DNA from: Rhizobium sp. Root1220
Lineage (GTDB): Bacteria; Pseudomonadota; Alphaproteobacteria; Rhizobiales; Rhizobiaceae
DNA length: 64,000 bases
Direction: 5' to 3'
Assembly: GCF_001426265.1 (NCBI RefSeq)
Contig: NZ_LMDG01000023.1
Location: 459,826-523,825, forward strand
This document shows positions 1-8,509 of the stretch, piece after piece. Numbering within the stretch: position 1 is the stretch's first letter; every line of letters begins with the position of its first letter. Made by a program: the position numbers and the translations under genes. Under the pieces are notes generated by a model that did not search any database, was not told where the DNA came from, and saw only the letters and a program-made list of their open reading frames with translations.

Positions 1-560
1 AAACCGGAACGACGGCAACGCTGCTCAACGGTCTCTACGATCCGGCGACGAAGAGTGCCGATGTCGGCCGCTGGCTGCGCGACGAAGACGCCCACGAGGC
101 GCATCACCATGACCACCATGGACACGGTCATCACCATCATCACGGACACGACCATCAGGACCCCCACGACGTAAACCGTCACGACGCTTCGATCCGGTCC
201 TTCTCGATCGTCGAGGACAAGCCGATCGATCCGATGGCGCTCGACATGTTCATCGATCTCCTGCGTTCGGCGCACGGTGAAAAGCTGCTGCGCATGAAAG
301 CGATCATCGCCGTGTCCGACCGTCCGGAGCGCCCGCTGGTGCTGCACGGTGTCCAGAATATATTCCATCCGCCGACCAGGCTGCCTGCCTGGCCCAACCC
401 CGACGACAGGCGCACGCGGATGGTGTTGATCACCAAGGATCTGCCGGAGGCCTTCGTGAAGGATCTGTTCGACGCGTTTCTCGGCAAGCCGCGGATAGAT
501 ACGCCGGATCGCGCCGCGCTGGCGAACAACCCGCTCGCCATACCAGGCATGCGGCTCTAA
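1..560 (+). CDS. CobW/ZNG1-type GTPase metallochaperone, C-terminal part (5' end outside window)
   Basis: The open frame runs in from the left edge and stops with TAA at 558-560, so only about 185 C-terminal residues are present. It begins in a TGTTTLLNGL stretch. A histidine cluster follows between about 90 and 170 (runs such as HHHHGHDH), then a compact C-terminal domain of the CobW_C kind ending IPGMRL. CobW-family proteins are GTPases that deliver metal to target enzymes, and the His-rich linker is the usual metal-binding segment. The GTPase motifs lie outside the window, so family assignment rests on the linker and the C-terminal domain. It converges on the TusA-like gene with a 1-base gap. 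The metal could be zinc or cobalt; the sequence does not decide. Confidence 0.8.
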   Translation, partial: TGTTATLLNGLYDPATKSADVGRWLRDEDAHEAHHHDHHGHGHHHHHGHDHQDPHDVNRHDASIRSFSIVEDKPIDPMALDMFIDLLRSAHGEKLLRMKAIIAVSDRPERPLVLHGVQNIFHPPTRLPAWPNPDDRRTRMVLITKDLPEAFVKDLFDAFLGKPRIDTPDRAALANNPLAIPGMRL

Positions 561-561
561 G

Positions 562-786
562 CTATCGTTTGCGGATCAGGAAGCGGTGGCCGCGTTCGGT
601 CTTTTCGGACTCGACCAGTTCGTGGCCATCTTCATTGCAGAAATGCGGGATATCGATCCCGGCAAGCGGATCGGTCGTTTCCACGCGGATAGTCGCGCCG
701 CTGGGCAGCGACGACAGTTTTCGGCGTGTCTTGAGAACAGGAAGCGGGCATTTCAGCCCACGCAGATCATAGGAAATGGCGCTCAC
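562..786 (-). CDS. TusA-like sulfurtransferase (sulfur-carrier family)
   Basis: A 74-residue protein starting YDLRGLKCPLPVL after a short leader. This is the TusA/SirA signature, with the active cysteine in the CPxP motif. The family relays persulfide sulfur, for example to tRNA thiolation or molybdopterin assembly, in the cytoplasm. I chose the GTG at 786, which lies 4 bases past the stop of the L,D-transpeptidase gene and has a purine-rich GGGGCAGGG upstream. A longer in-frame extension reads back through that gene's end and is unlikely. The two genes are probably co-transcribed. Which sulfur pathway it serves cannot be told from here. Confidence 0.85.
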   Translation of the reverse strand: MSAISYDLRGLKCPLPVLKTRRKLSSLPSGATIRVETTDPLAGIDIPHFCNEDGHELVESEKTERGHRFLIRKR

Positions 787-790
787 GCCA

Positions 791-2017
791 TCAGTCCCTG
801 CCCCAGAATTTCCAGAACGGCTTCTTTGACGCAACCTCGATCGGCTCCTGCTGCTCGGCTGGCGCAAAGGCGGTCAGCGGGCTCGGCGTCGGGACGGGAA
901 CAACTGCCGGATCGACAACGGCAACTGCCGTGGTCTTTGACGCTTCCGGAGCCGCCGGCGTTGCCGATGGAGCTGCATTGTTGGCAACAGTCGTCGCAGT
1001 CTTGTTGGACATCATGCCTTCAAGTTCCGCGACCTTTACCATCCGTCCAGCCTCGAGCGACGTGCCCGTCGGCGCATACGCCAGGTCACGGCCCTTGCGC
1101 AGTTTGGCGACAACCGCCTTGCGCTCGGCTTCGCTTGGATCGTACCAGGCCAGACCGTCGAATTCCTTGATCGCCTTGGCGTAGGCCAGGTCGTAGGTCT
1201 TGCCATAGGAGGCAAGCGCTGCAGTCAGCGCGGGAGGCGTCGACATTTCCGGGCATTTGCCGCCGGCATCAAATCCGCCACCGGCCGACTGTTGGTTGAA
1301 GACGTATTTCTTCTCGCAGACATTCACTTCCGGCGGACGCTTGGTCACCTCGAAATTGTCGTAGCCGACCTTCAGCATCTTCCAGAACTCGATGTTCGAG
1401 TTCATGCGGTGCTTCACCATGTTGTCGGCGGTCATTCGGAACGGGAAGGCCTGCAATTGAACGGTCGACTGTCCACCCTTGAAGGCGTCGCGCGCGAAGG
1501 CGTAGATTTCCAGCACCTGCTGGTCGGTCATGGAGTAGCAACCCGATGATGAGCAAGCGCCATGGATCATCAGGTCGGTGCCGGTGCGGCCGTTGACGGC
1601 GTCATAGCGGTTCGGGAAGCCAGTGTTGATCGCCAAATAGTATTTCGAATTCGGATTCAGGTTGGCACGGCTCAGGTTGTAGAAGCCTTCCGGCGCCTGC
1701 CTGTCACCCTGCTTCACCTTGGGACCAAGACGACCGGACCAGGCGCAGATCTTGTAGTCGGCGATCTTGTCAAAGCGGTTGTCGGTCTTCGCCTTCCAGA
1801 TCTCCAGCGCCCCTTCCTCCTTGAAGATGCGGATCATGATCGGCGAATTGCGGTCCATGCTTTTCGCGTTCATCTCGGAGAGGATGCGCGGCGGCAGTGG
1901 CTGCTCGACCTTATTCTTGACCGTCGACAGGTCGATCTGGGTGGAATCCAATGCGTCGTTGCAGCCGGCGAGAGCCAGCGCTATCAGGGAAACATAGGCA
2001 AAATGACGAATGCGCAT
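791..2017 (-). CDS. YafK-like L,D-transpeptidase family lipoprotein
   Basis: A 408-residue protein with a lipoprotein signal peptide: a hydrophobic stretch ending LALAGC puts the lipid-anchored cysteine at residue 19. The YkuD-type catalytic motif is visible as HGACSSSGCYSM at about residues 153-164, with the nucleophilic cysteine in SSSGC. These enzymes cleave or form L,D-linkages in peptidoglycan or attach proteins to it; the YafK branch releases Braun-type lipoprotein in enterics. The last 100 residues are Ala/Pro/Thr-rich, low in complexity and end KPFWKFWGRD, so they look like a flexible extension. It is upstream of the TusA-like gene on the same strand. The exact substrate is an inference. 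Confidence 0.82.
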   Translation of the reverse strand: MRIRHFAYVSLIALALAGCNDALDSTQIDLSTVKNKVEQPLPPRILSEMNAKSMDRNSPIMIRIFKEEGALEIWKAKTDNRFDKIADYKICAWSGRLGPKVKQGDRQAPEGFYNLSRANLNPNSKYYLAINTGFPNRYDAVNGRTGTDLMIHGACSSSGCYSMTDQQVLEIYAFARDAFKGGQSTVQLQAFPFRMTADNMVKHRMNSNIEFWKMLKVGYDNFEVTKRPPEVNVCEKKYVFNQQSAGGGFDAGGKCPEMSTPPALTAALASYGKTYDLAYAKAIKEFDGLAWYDPSEAERKAVVAKLRKGRDLAYAPTGTSLEAGRMVKVAELEGMMSNKTATTVANNAAPSATPAAPEASKTTAVAVVDPAVVPVPTPSPLTAFAPAEQQEPIEVASKKPFWKFWGRD

Positions 2018-2149
2018 TCAAACTAGCCCAATAACGAGATGCGATCCAATCCGTCTTGCAGCTCGGGAAACGAAGCAGAATCATTGGATGAATATGGTTT
2101 AGAAAACCTTACCATCCTATGCCGCGCCACCAAGGCCCCCGCAAGTAGG

Positions 2150-2167
2150 AATGTTATTGATAACATT
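2150..2167. repeat. Perfect inverted repeat, possible operator
   Basis: Arms AATGTTAT and ATAACATT are separated by TG. The site lies in the 199-bp gap downstream of accA and 133 bp upstream of the L,D-transpeptidase start. It is AT-rich against a GC-rich background. No U-run follows on either strand, so an operator is more likely than a terminator. Confidence 0.4.
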
Positions 2168-2216
2168 ATTGTGGCTAAGGTTTGGCCCCAATCGCCAAAG
2201 TGTCGCAGTCTTCACG

Positions 2217-3170
2217 CTACAGGTTGCGCCCCATGCTGAGGAATTTCTGGCGGCGATCGTTGCGAATCTGCTCGCCGGTGCGGCTGGAAAGCTCGCCCAA
2301 TGCGTTGGCGATCACGTCGCCGGTCGCGGCAATCACGCTGTCGGGATCACGGTGCGCGCCGCCTAGAGGCTCGCCGATGATACCGTCGATGATGCCGAGG
2401 GACTTCAGGTCTTCGGCGGTGATCTTCATGTTGGTGGCAGCTTCCTTGGCGCGCGCCGAATCGCGCCACAGGATCGAGGCTGCACCTTCCGGCGAGATCA
2501 CGCTGTAGATCGCATGCTCGAGCATATAGACCCGGTTGCCGGTCGCGATCGCGATCGCACCGCCGGAGCCGCCTTCGCCGATGACGACGGAAATGATCGG
2601 AACCTTGACGCCCAGGCACATTTCCGTCGAGCGAGCGATGGCTTCCGCCTGACCGCGCTCCTCAGCGCCGACGCCTGGATAAGCGCCCGCGGTGTCGACC
2701 AGCGTGATGACCGGCAGGCCGAAACGGTCAGCCATTTCAAGGACGCGGATTGCCTTGCGGTAGCCTTCCGGCCGCGCGCTGCCGAAGTTGTGCTTCAGGC
2801 GGCTCTTGGTGTCGCTGCCTTTTTCCTGGCCGAGAACGGCAACCGGCTGGCCGCGGAAACGCGCAAGGCCGGCCTGGATCGCAGCATCCTCCGAAAACTT
2901 CCGGTCGCCGGCGAGCGGCGTGAATTCCTGGAATAGCGTCTTGGCGTAGTCGACGAAGTGGGGTCGCTGCGGATGCCGCGCGACCTGGGTCTTCTGCCAG
3001 GCGTTGAGCTTCGAATAGATGTCGACCGTCGCCTCGCGAACGCGAACTTCGAGCCTTCCGATTTCATCGGACGTGTCGATGCTCTCGTCTTCCGAGGCGA
3101 GCTTCTTCAGTTCGATGATCTTGCCTTCGAGGTCGGAGATCGGCTTTTCGAAGTCGAGGTAGTTGTGCAT
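2217..3170 (-). CDS. accA: Acetyl-CoA carboxylase carboxyltransferase subunit alpha
   Basis: A 317-residue protein of normal AccA length. It transfers the carboxyl group from carboxybiotin to acetyl-CoA in a complex with AccD, the committed step of fatty acid synthesis. An N-terminal helical region (MHNYLDFEKPISDLEGKI) precedes the carboxyltransferase core. The core carries DTAGAYPGVGAEERGQAEAI, the glycine-rich GEGGSGGAIAIATGNRVYML and ISPEGAASILW. The ATG at 3170 is used because homologs start MHNYLDFE; an upstream extension has no AccA character. It follows xerD on the same strand with a 61-base gap, a common rhizobial order. Confidence 0.97.
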   Translation of the reverse strand: MHNYLDFEKPISDLEGKIIELKKLASEDESIDTSDEIGRLEVRVREATVDIYSKLNAWQKTQVARHPQRPHFVDYAKTLFQEFTPLAGDRKFSEDAAIQAGLARFRGQPVAVLGQEKGSDTKSRLKHNFGSARPEGYRKAIRVLEMADRFGLPVITLVDTAGAYPGVGAEERGQAEAIARSTEMCLGVKVPIISVVIGEGGSGGAIAIATGNRVYMLEHAIYSVISPEGAASILWRDSARAKEAATNMKITAEDLKSLGIIDGIIGEPLGGAHRDPDSVIAATGDVIANALGELSSRTGEQIRNDRRQKFLSMGRNL

Positions 3171-3231
3171 GAGGTGCGTTTCCGTTCCTTGTGCCCGGGG
3201 TATTTGGTTGGGATGCCCTTTGTCGCCGGTC

Positions 3232-4185
3232 CTATTCCTGCTTTTTCGCCTGTTTGGCAAGGGGGTGATGCGTTTGGACCAGTTGCTGGAGCCTTTCCTC
3301 CAATACATGCGTGTATATTTGCGTGGTCGAAATGTCCGAATGACCGAGCAGTTCCTGTACCACACGCAGGTCAGCGCCGTTGGCGAGCAGATGGCTTGCG
3401 AAGGCGTGCCGCATGACGTGGGGCGAGATCATAGATGGTGTAAGACCCGTCCGGATTGCAAGATTTTTCAGATCGCGTGCAAAAACCTGGCGCGGCAGAT
3501 ACCCTTCCTTCGAGGCTGCCGGGAAAAGCCATGGACTTTCCTCGGGCTTCCCTGTTGCGGCATTCTCGGCGACCAGCATGCGGCCGTAGAGTTTCAGGGC
3601 AGCGATCGCCGATTGCGAAAGCGGTACCAGGCGCTCCTTGCTGCCCTTGCCGCGGATCATCAGGAAGCGCCCCTCCTGATCAAGCACGCGGGCGGGAAGG
3701 GAAACGAGTTCGCTGACCCGCATGCCGGTCGCGTAGAGAAGCTCGAGCAGCGCCAGCATGCGCAGCCGCAGCAACTGTCCGGGAGCGGGATCGTGTGCCT
3801 CCGTTTCCGCCTGCTCTAGCAGCCTGCCGACCTCATCGATGCCCATTGTCTTTGGCAACGCCCGGCCCTTTTTGGGGGCGTCGAGTATGCCGGTCGGGTC
3901 ATCAGTGCGGAGACCTTCGGCGTAGAGGAACTTGTAGAACTGGCGCATCGCGGCCAGCCTGCGAGCCTGTGAGGAGGGCTTGAACCCCTGTTCGGCGAGG
4001 GAGGCCAGGTAGCCGGAAAGATCGGCCGATCCTGCTTCGGTCAGTCTGATGCTCTTTCCGTTCAGGAACGAGCGGAGCGCGTCAAGGTCGTGCTCGTAGG
4101 AGGAAAGCGTATTCGCAGCCGCGCCGCGTTCGGCGCTCATCATCTCGAGAAAGGCTTCCACGTGAACGCGGCCGAGATCCTTCAT
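3232..4185 (-). CDS. xerD: Site-specific tyrosine recombinase XerD
   Basis: A 317-residue tyrosine recombinase. With XerC it resolves chromosome dimers at dif. The N-terminal SAM-like core-binding domain runs to about residue 105. The catalytic domain shows the expected residues: Arg in [12 protein letters not shown], Lys in [11 protein letters not shown], the HxxR box in [12 protein letters not shown], His in [15 protein letters not shown], and Tyr in IYTH. The frame stays open far upstream by chance. The ATG at 4185 fits homologs and has AGGAAG upstream. It sits 4 bases beyond the stop of a 58-codon gene, so the two are likely translated from one message. It is a chromosomal Xer protein and not a mobile integrase, since no element ends are visible. 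Confidence 0.95.
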   Translation of the reverse strand: MKDLGRVHVEAFLEMMSAERGAAANTLSSYEHDLDALRSFLNGKSIRLTEAGSADLSGYLASLAEQGFKPSSQARRLAAMRQFYKFLYAEGLRTDDPTGILDAPKKGRALPKTMGIDEVGRLLEQAETEAHDPAPGQLLRLRMLALLELLYATGMRVSELVSLPARVLDQEGRFLMIRGKGSKERLVPLSQSAIAALKLYGRMLVAENAATGKPEESPWLFPAASKEGYLPRQVFARDLKNLAIRTGLTPSMISPHVMRHAFASHLLANGADLRVVQELLGHSDISTTQIYTHVLEERLQQLVQTHHPLAKQAKKQE

Positions 4186-4189
4186 CGCA

Positions 4190-4366
4190 TCACTTCCTGG
4201 CCGGGTTGATTGCGCCAGTGGAGGGTGGATTGATCCGCTCGGAAGGAATGCGGATCGTGACGTCGCGCTCCTGCGGCTCGACGAACGTAACGAGGCCCCA
4301 CATCGTTCCGTATATCGCTCCGGCGATGATCGCCAATATGGCGAGTAAACGGAACAGGCTTGGCAT
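4190..4366 (-). CDS. Small single-pass membrane protein, 58 aa
   Basis: A short gene immediately upstream of xerD, reading [20 protein letters not shown] and then a soluble tail rich in Pro, Arg and Asn ending INPARK. The first 25 residues form one hydrophobic segment, so it is predicted to be anchored in the inner membrane with a short tail of about 35 residues. The stop (TGA at 4192-4190) is 4 bases ahead of the xerD ATG, and xerD's ribosome-binding AGGAAG lies inside the last codons. This implies coupled expression. It diverges from aroK. I do not recognise a named family; a similar short reading frame at this place is what I would expect in relatives. Confidence 0.7.
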   Translation of the reverse strand: MPSLFRLLAILAIIAGAIYGTMWGLVTFVEPQERDVTIRIPSERINPPSTGAINPARK

Positions 4367-4456
4367 TCAGCAACTCCATGGCTTTGCTTCTTTATGAAGA
4401 AGCGTGTTTGCAAGCGCAAGAAGGAGCTTTTGAACCAAGTTTCACTTGCCCGCGAC

Positions 4457-4485
4457 TTGACGCTACACCTGCATTTGTCGATACC
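4457..4485 (+). promoter_or_regulatory. Candidate sigma-70 promoter of aroK
   Basis: TTGACG (4457-4462), a 17-base spacer and GATACC (4480-4485). The start of transcription would fall near 4492. This favours the ATG at 4513 over the one at 4501 as the aroK start. The -10 box is a weak match. Confidence 0.4.
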
Positions 4486-4512
4486 GTTCGCAAACAAAGT
4501 ATGAATGGACCA

Positions 4513-5100
4513 ATGAGCGACCCAGTCCTGACCGTTGCCGAAAGCCTGAGAGACAGAGGTCGTGCCGCGCTCGGCTCGCGCAATCTGATCCTCGTGGGCC
4601 TGATGGGTGCCGGGAAGTCCTCCGTCGGGCGGATTGTCGCCACTCAGCTGGGCGTCCCCTTCGTCGATAGCGATCTCGAAATCGAGCGCGTTTCGCGCAT
4701 GTCGATCACCGAACTCTTTGCCGCGTACGGCGAGGAGGAGTTTCGTTCGCTCGAGACGCGGGTGATGAAGCGACTGCTCAAGAATGGTCCGCGCGTGGTG
4801 TCCACCGGTGGTGGAGCCTTCATCAACGACCGCACCCGCAGGCATATCAAGAAGGGCGGTGTTTCCGTCTGGTTGAAGGCCGATCTCGACGTGCTTTGGG
4901 AGCGTGTCAACAAACGTGACACACGCCCGCTGCTGAAGACGGAAAACCCCAGGCAGACGCTCGAAAACCTGATGAATGCCCGATATCCGGTTTACGCGCT
5001 TGCCGACCTTACCGTAGTCTCCCGCGACGTGCGCAAGGAGATCATGGCCGAGGACGTGCTGAAGGCGGTGATCGAATCCCAAACTGAAAGTGCAGCCTGA
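4513..5100 (+). CDS. aroK: Shikimate kinase
   Basis: A 195-residue cytoplasmic kinase that phosphorylates shikimate with ATP, step five of the aromatic amino acid pathway. The P-loop is GLMGAGKSS, the shikimate-binding Asp is in FVDSDLEIE, and the GGG motif is STGGGAFIN. An Arg-rich lid, [11 protein letters not shown], is also present. I start at the ATG of [12 protein letters not shown] because homologs begin there and the putative promoter leaves almost no leader for the ATG at 4501. The frame is open further upstream without AroK similarity. The stop overlaps the aroB start by one base (TGATG), so translation of the two is coupled. Confidence 0.96.
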   Translation: MSDPVLTVAESLRDRGRAALGSRNLILVGLMGAGKSSVGRIVATQLGVPFVDSDLEIERVSRMSITELFAAYGEEEFRSLETRVMKRLLKNGPRVVSTGGGAFINDRTRRHIKKGGVSVWLKADLDVLWERVNKRDTRPLLKTENPRQTLENLMNARYPVYALADLTVVSRDVRKEIMAEDVLKAVIESQTESAA

Positions 5101-6230
5101 TGAATGCCGTTGCCGCCTCTATCGAACGCAAAGTTCATGTGCCGCTTGGCGAGCGCGCCTATGACATCGTGATCGGGCCTGGCCTGATCGCGTGCGCCGG
5201 TGCCGAGATCGCCGCGCGGCTCAAGGGGCGCAAGGCGGCTGTTATCACCGACGCGAACGTTGCGCCGCTCTACCTCGACGCGCTCGTGGACAGCCTCGAA
5301 GGCGCCGGGATCGCGTCCTCAACACTGGTCCTGCCTGCCGGCGAGAAGACGAAAAGCTTCGAGCATCTGATGGCTGCCTGCGACAAGGTCCTGGAAGCGC
5401 GCATCGAGCGCAACGATTGCGTTGTTGCGCTGGGTGGCGGTGTCATCGGCGACCTGTCGGGATTTGCAGCTGGCATAGTGCGTCGCGGCGTTCGCTTCGT
5501 ACAGGTGCCGACCTCGCTTTTGTCGCAGGTGGACTCGTCCGTCGGCGGCAAGACCGGTATCAATAGCCGCCATGGCAAGAACCTGATCGGCGTGTTCCAT
5601 CAGCCCGATCTCGTACTTGCCGATACGGATGCTTTGAATTCGCTGAGCCAGAGAGAGTTTCGCGCCGGTTATGCTGAGGTCGCGAAATACGGACTGATCG
5701 ACAAGCCGGAGTTCTTCGACTGGCTGGAAACCAACTGGAAAGCCGTATTTTCAGGCGGCTCCGCTCGCATCGAGGCGATTGCGACCAGCTGCCAGGCCAA
5801 GGCGGATGTCGTCGTCGCGGACGAACGCGAGACTGGCCAGCGGGCCCTGCTCAATCTGGGCCATACCTTCGGCCATGCGCTCGAGGCGGCCACGGCCTAC
5901 GACAGCGCACGTCTTGTCCACGGCGAGGGCGTTTCGATCGGCATGGTGTTGGCTCATGAATTCTCGGCTCGCATGAACCTCGCGAGCCCCGATGATGCGC
6001 GCCGCGTCGAGCGTCATCTGAGAGAGGTCGGCTTGCCGACGCGCATGTCTGAAATCCCCGGCGCGCTTCCGCCTGCGGAGGTGCTGATGGATGCGATCGC
6101 GCAGGACAAGAAGGTCAAGAACGGGCAGCTCACCTTCATCCTGACCCATGGCATCGGCAAGTCCTTCGTCGCCAACGATGTACCGGCTTCGGAAGTGTTG
6201 AGCTTTCTCAAGGAAAAACACCCTCAATGA
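5100..6230 (+). CDS. aroB: 3-dehydroquinate synthase
   Basis: A 376-residue NAD- and metal-dependent enzyme that converts DAHP to 3-dehydroquinate, step two of the shikimate pathway. Motifs seen are [13 protein letters not shown] for NAD binding, [19 protein letters not shown] for substrate binding, and metal-ligand histidines in [12 protein letters not shown] and [10 protein letters not shown]. It lies between aroK and the CorC-like gene, and its stop overlaps the next start as ATGA. An aroK-aroB pair is common in proteobacteria. All key residues appear intact. Confidence 0.97.
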   Translation: MNAVAASIERKVHVPLGERAYDIVIGPGLIACAGAEIAARLKGRKAAVITDANVAPLYLDALVDSLEGAGIASSTLVLPAGEKTKSFEHLMAACDKVLEARIERNDCVVALGGGVIGDLSGFAAGIVRRGVRFVQVPTSLLSQVDSSVGGKTGINSRHGKNLIGVFHQPDLVLADTDALNSLSQREFRAGYAEVAKYGLIDKPEFFDWLETNWKAVFSGGSARIEAIATSCQAKADVVVADERETGQRALLNLGHTFGHALEAATAYDSARLVHGEGVSIGMVLAHEFSARMNLASPDDARRVERHLREVGLPTRMSEIPGALPPAEVLMDAIAQDKKVKNGQLTFILTHGIGKSFVANDVPASEVLSFLKEKHPQ

Positions 6231-7537
6231 CCCTCGACGGCACGCTGGCATTTCTTTCCGCATACTGGCCGGAAATTATTTCCATCGTGGCACTCGTTCT
6301 GATGTCTGCCTTCTTCTCCGGTTCGGAAACAGCGCTGACCGCGGTATCGCGCAGCCGCATCCACACGCTGGAAGCCAACGGCGAAGAGCGCGCCGGAATG
6401 GTACGCCAGCTGATCGAGCGTCGCGACCGGCTGATCGGCGCGCTGCTGATTGGCAACAATCTCGCCAACATCCTATCGTCCTCGATTGCAACGAGTGTCT
6501 TTCTCGGGATCTTCGGCAATTCGGGCGTGGCGCTTGCGACACTGGCGATGACCGTCATTCTCGTGGTCTTTGCCGAAGTGCTGCCGAAAAGCTGGGCGAT
6601 CTCGATACCGGAGCAATTTGCGCTCAAGGTGGCTTTCGCGGTCAAGATGTTCGTCGCCGTCGTCGGTCCCATCTCCTCCTTCGTGAACATGATCGTGCGG
6701 TGGATCCTGTCGCTCTTCGGCATCAACCTGTCTCGCGAGACTTCCATGCTTTCGGCCCATGAGGAGCTGCGCGGCGCGGTCGACCTTCTGCATCGCGAAG
6801 GCTCCGTGGTCAAAGCCGACCGCGACCGGCTCGGCGGCGTGCTCGACCTTGGCGAGCTGGAACTCTCCGACATCATGGTTCACCGCATGGCGATGCGCTG
6901 CATCAATGCGGATGATCCGCCCGAGGTGGTGGTCCGCACCATCCTGGACAGCCCATTCACGCGCATGCCACTGTGGCGCGGCACCACCGACAACATCATT
7001 GGCGTGGTGCATTCCAAGGACCTCCTGCGCGCGCTCGCCGAGCGCGATGCCGAGCCCGAGCACCTGGATATCGCCAAGATCGCGCAGAAGCCGTGGTTTG
7101 TGCCGGACAGTACCAGTCTCGAAGATCAGCTGAACGCCTTCCTGCGCCGCAAGCAGCACTTTGCAGTGGTCGTCGACGAGTATGGCGAGGTGCAGGGCAT
7201 CGTGACGCTCGAGGATATTCTCGAAGAAATCGTCGGCGACATCGCCGACGAGCACGACATCGACATCCAAGGTGTGCGCCAGGAGGCGGACGGTTCGATC
7301 GTGGTTGACGGCAATGTTCCCATTCGCGACCTCAACCGGGCGCTAGACTGGAACCTGCCCGATGAGGAAGCGACAACGATTGCGGGCCTGGTCATCCACG
7401 AATCGATGACGATCCCCGAAGAGCGGCAGGCTTTCACCTTCTATGGCAAGCGTTTCATCGTCATGAAGCGGGACAGGAACCGCATCACCAAGCTGCGTAT
7501 CCGGCCAGCGGAAGAAAACGAGGCGAACCCGGCCTGA
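6227..7537 (+). CDS. CNNM/CorC-HlyC family membrane protein with CBS pair
   Basis: A 436-residue protein. Residues 1 to about 190 form the DUF21 (CNNM) membrane domain with three to four hydrophobic helices and a GNNLANILSSSIATS segment. Two CBS domains follow at about 205-335 (TRMPLWRGTTDNIIGVVH, then HFAVVVDEYGEVQGIVTLED). The C-terminal CorC/HlyC domain is at about 345-425. Family members are linked to magnesium or other cation efflux in the inner membrane, although older names call them hemolysins. The start overlaps the aroB stop by 4 bases. No direct link to aromatic synthesis is implied; the association is likely conserved gene order. The transported ion is not deducible. Confidence 0.88.
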   Translation: MTLDGTLAFLSAYWPEIISIVALVLMSAFFSGSETALTAVSRSRIHTLEANGEERAGMVRQLIERRDRLIGALLIGNNLANILSSSIATSVFLGIFGNSGVALATLAMTVILVVFAEVLPKSWAISIPEQFALKVAFAVKMFVAVVGPISSFVNMIVRWILSLFGINLSRETSMLSAHEELRGAVDLLHREGSVVKADRDRLGGVLDLGELELSDIMVHRMAMRCINADDPPEVVVRTILDSPFTRMPLWRGTTDNIIGVVHSKDLLRALAERDAEPEHLDIAKIAQKPWFVPDSTSLEDQLNAFLRRKQHFAVVVDEYGEVQGIVTLEDILEEIVGDIADEHDIDIQGVRQEADGSIVVDGNVPIRDLNRALDWNLPDEEATTIAGLVIHESMTIPEERQAFTFYGKRFIVMKRDRNRITKLRIRPAEENEANPA

Positions 7538-7607
7538 CCCCTTACCACCCATTGCGCGCCGCGGGAGGAGATTGTCTCAAGGCGCGCAGGATCATCATGG
7601 ATTTAAT

Positions 7608-8087
7608 ATGTTCGATATTTTCTGGCGCTCGGTCGTCATAGGCATGGGCGCGACGGCCCTCATGGACATCTGGGCAATCCTTCTCGCCAAGGCGACGAAC
7701 GGAGGGATGCCCAACTGGGCGCCGGTCGGCCGCTGGTTCTGGCATCTGCGCACCGGCAAGGTATTCCACGACGATATCGGGGCCGCCGCGCCATATGAGC
7801 ATGAACTGGCGCTCGGCTGGATCAGCCACTACGCCATCGGCATTTTATACGGCATCCTGCTGGTGCTGATCACCGGCCCCGGCTGGCTGGCGGAGCCGAC
7901 GCTTCTGCCGGCCTGGATCTGGGCGATCCTGACGGTTGGCGCCGGCTGGTTTCTGCTGCAGCCCGGTCTGGGAATCGGCTGGGCGGCATCGAAGACGGCG
8001 AACCCCAACAAGGTCCGGTTTCTCAATCTCGTGGCTCACACGGTCTTCGGTTTCGGTCTCTATGCGACGGCACTGATCATTCGCTGA
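7608..8087 (+). CDS. DUF2938 family membrane protein
   Basis: A 159-residue membrane protein starting MFDIFWRSVVIGMGATALMD. Four hydrophobic stretches are apparent at about residues 5-25, 70-90, 97-115 and 138-157. Conserved features include NWAPVGRWFWHL and YEHELALGWISHYAIG. It matches the DUF2938 family of unknown function. I chose the ATG at 7608, although a TTG at 7572 directly behind GGGAGGAG is possible, with spacing that is too tight. It follows the CorC-like gene by 70 bases and ends ahead of bolA on the other strand. No function can be assigned. Confidence 0.7.
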   Translation: MFDIFWRSVVIGMGATALMDIWAILLAKATNGGMPNWAPVGRWFWHLRTGKVFHDDIGAAAPYEHELALGWISHYAIGILYGILLVLITGPGWLAEPTLLPAWIWAILTVGAGWFLLQPGLGIGWAASKTANPNKVRFLNLVAHTVFGFGLYATALIIR

Positions 8088-8122
8088 CCGAGCTCCGGCG
8101 CTCGCGTGTCATGCGGCAAGCT

Positions 8123-8404
8123 CTACCAGCGCACCGGCTCGCCGGGCGCTGCGGGTTCGACGGCGAGTGCGTGCAGTCCGGCATCAAGCTCCGGCCTCAG
8201 CAGTTCCGTGATGGCGCGATGGCGCGCCAGCCTCGTCATGCCGGCAAAGCTGGCGGACACGATGCGTACCCGCATATGCGTTTCCCCGGCGCCGGTAATA
8301 TCGGGCTGGTGACCAGCATGCAGATGGCTTTCGTTGATGACATCAAGGCGTTCGGGCGCGAAGGCCGTCGTCAGCTTTTCTTCGATGGAGGATTGCAGGG
8401 TCAT
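8123..8404 (-). CDS. bolA: BolA family protein
   Basis: A 93-residue protein beginning MTLQSSIEEKLTTAFAPERL. It carries the class II KH-like BolA fold with the HAGHQP motif after INESHLH, and VRIVSASFAGMTRLARHRAI in the second half. BolA proteins work with monothiol glutaredoxins in iron-sulfur or iron regulation; some also bind DNA. The frame stays open far upstream, but only because it is antisense to the J-domain gene. The true start is the ATG at 8404, which lies 105 bases from the divergently read J-domain gene. That divergent pair next to cobST is typical of rhizobia. Confidence 0.93.
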   Translation of the reverse strand: MTLQSSIEEKLTTAFAPERLDVINESHLHAGHQPDITGAGETHMRVRIVSASFAGMTRLARHRAITELLRPELDAGLHALAVEPAAPGEPVRW

Positions 8405-8509
8405 TGGCCGATCTTGCTGCTTTGCGAAAAAGGTTCCCACCAAGCCAGCAACATTCCCGTTTGTCAATTCTTGTCCTTGGCTCTTCTGAGCCCCATAATT
8501 AGCGCCGTC

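Noticed and set aside
3232-4185. Tyrosine recombinase as a sign of a genomic island
   Set aside because: Sequence and context fit chromosomal XerD; no att site, tRNA or phage gene adjoins it.
3232-5082. A 616-codon open frame on the minus strand that extends xerD through aroK
   Set aside because: Beyond 4185 it is antisense to aroK and shows no recombinase similarity; the ATG at 4185 gives a standard XerD.
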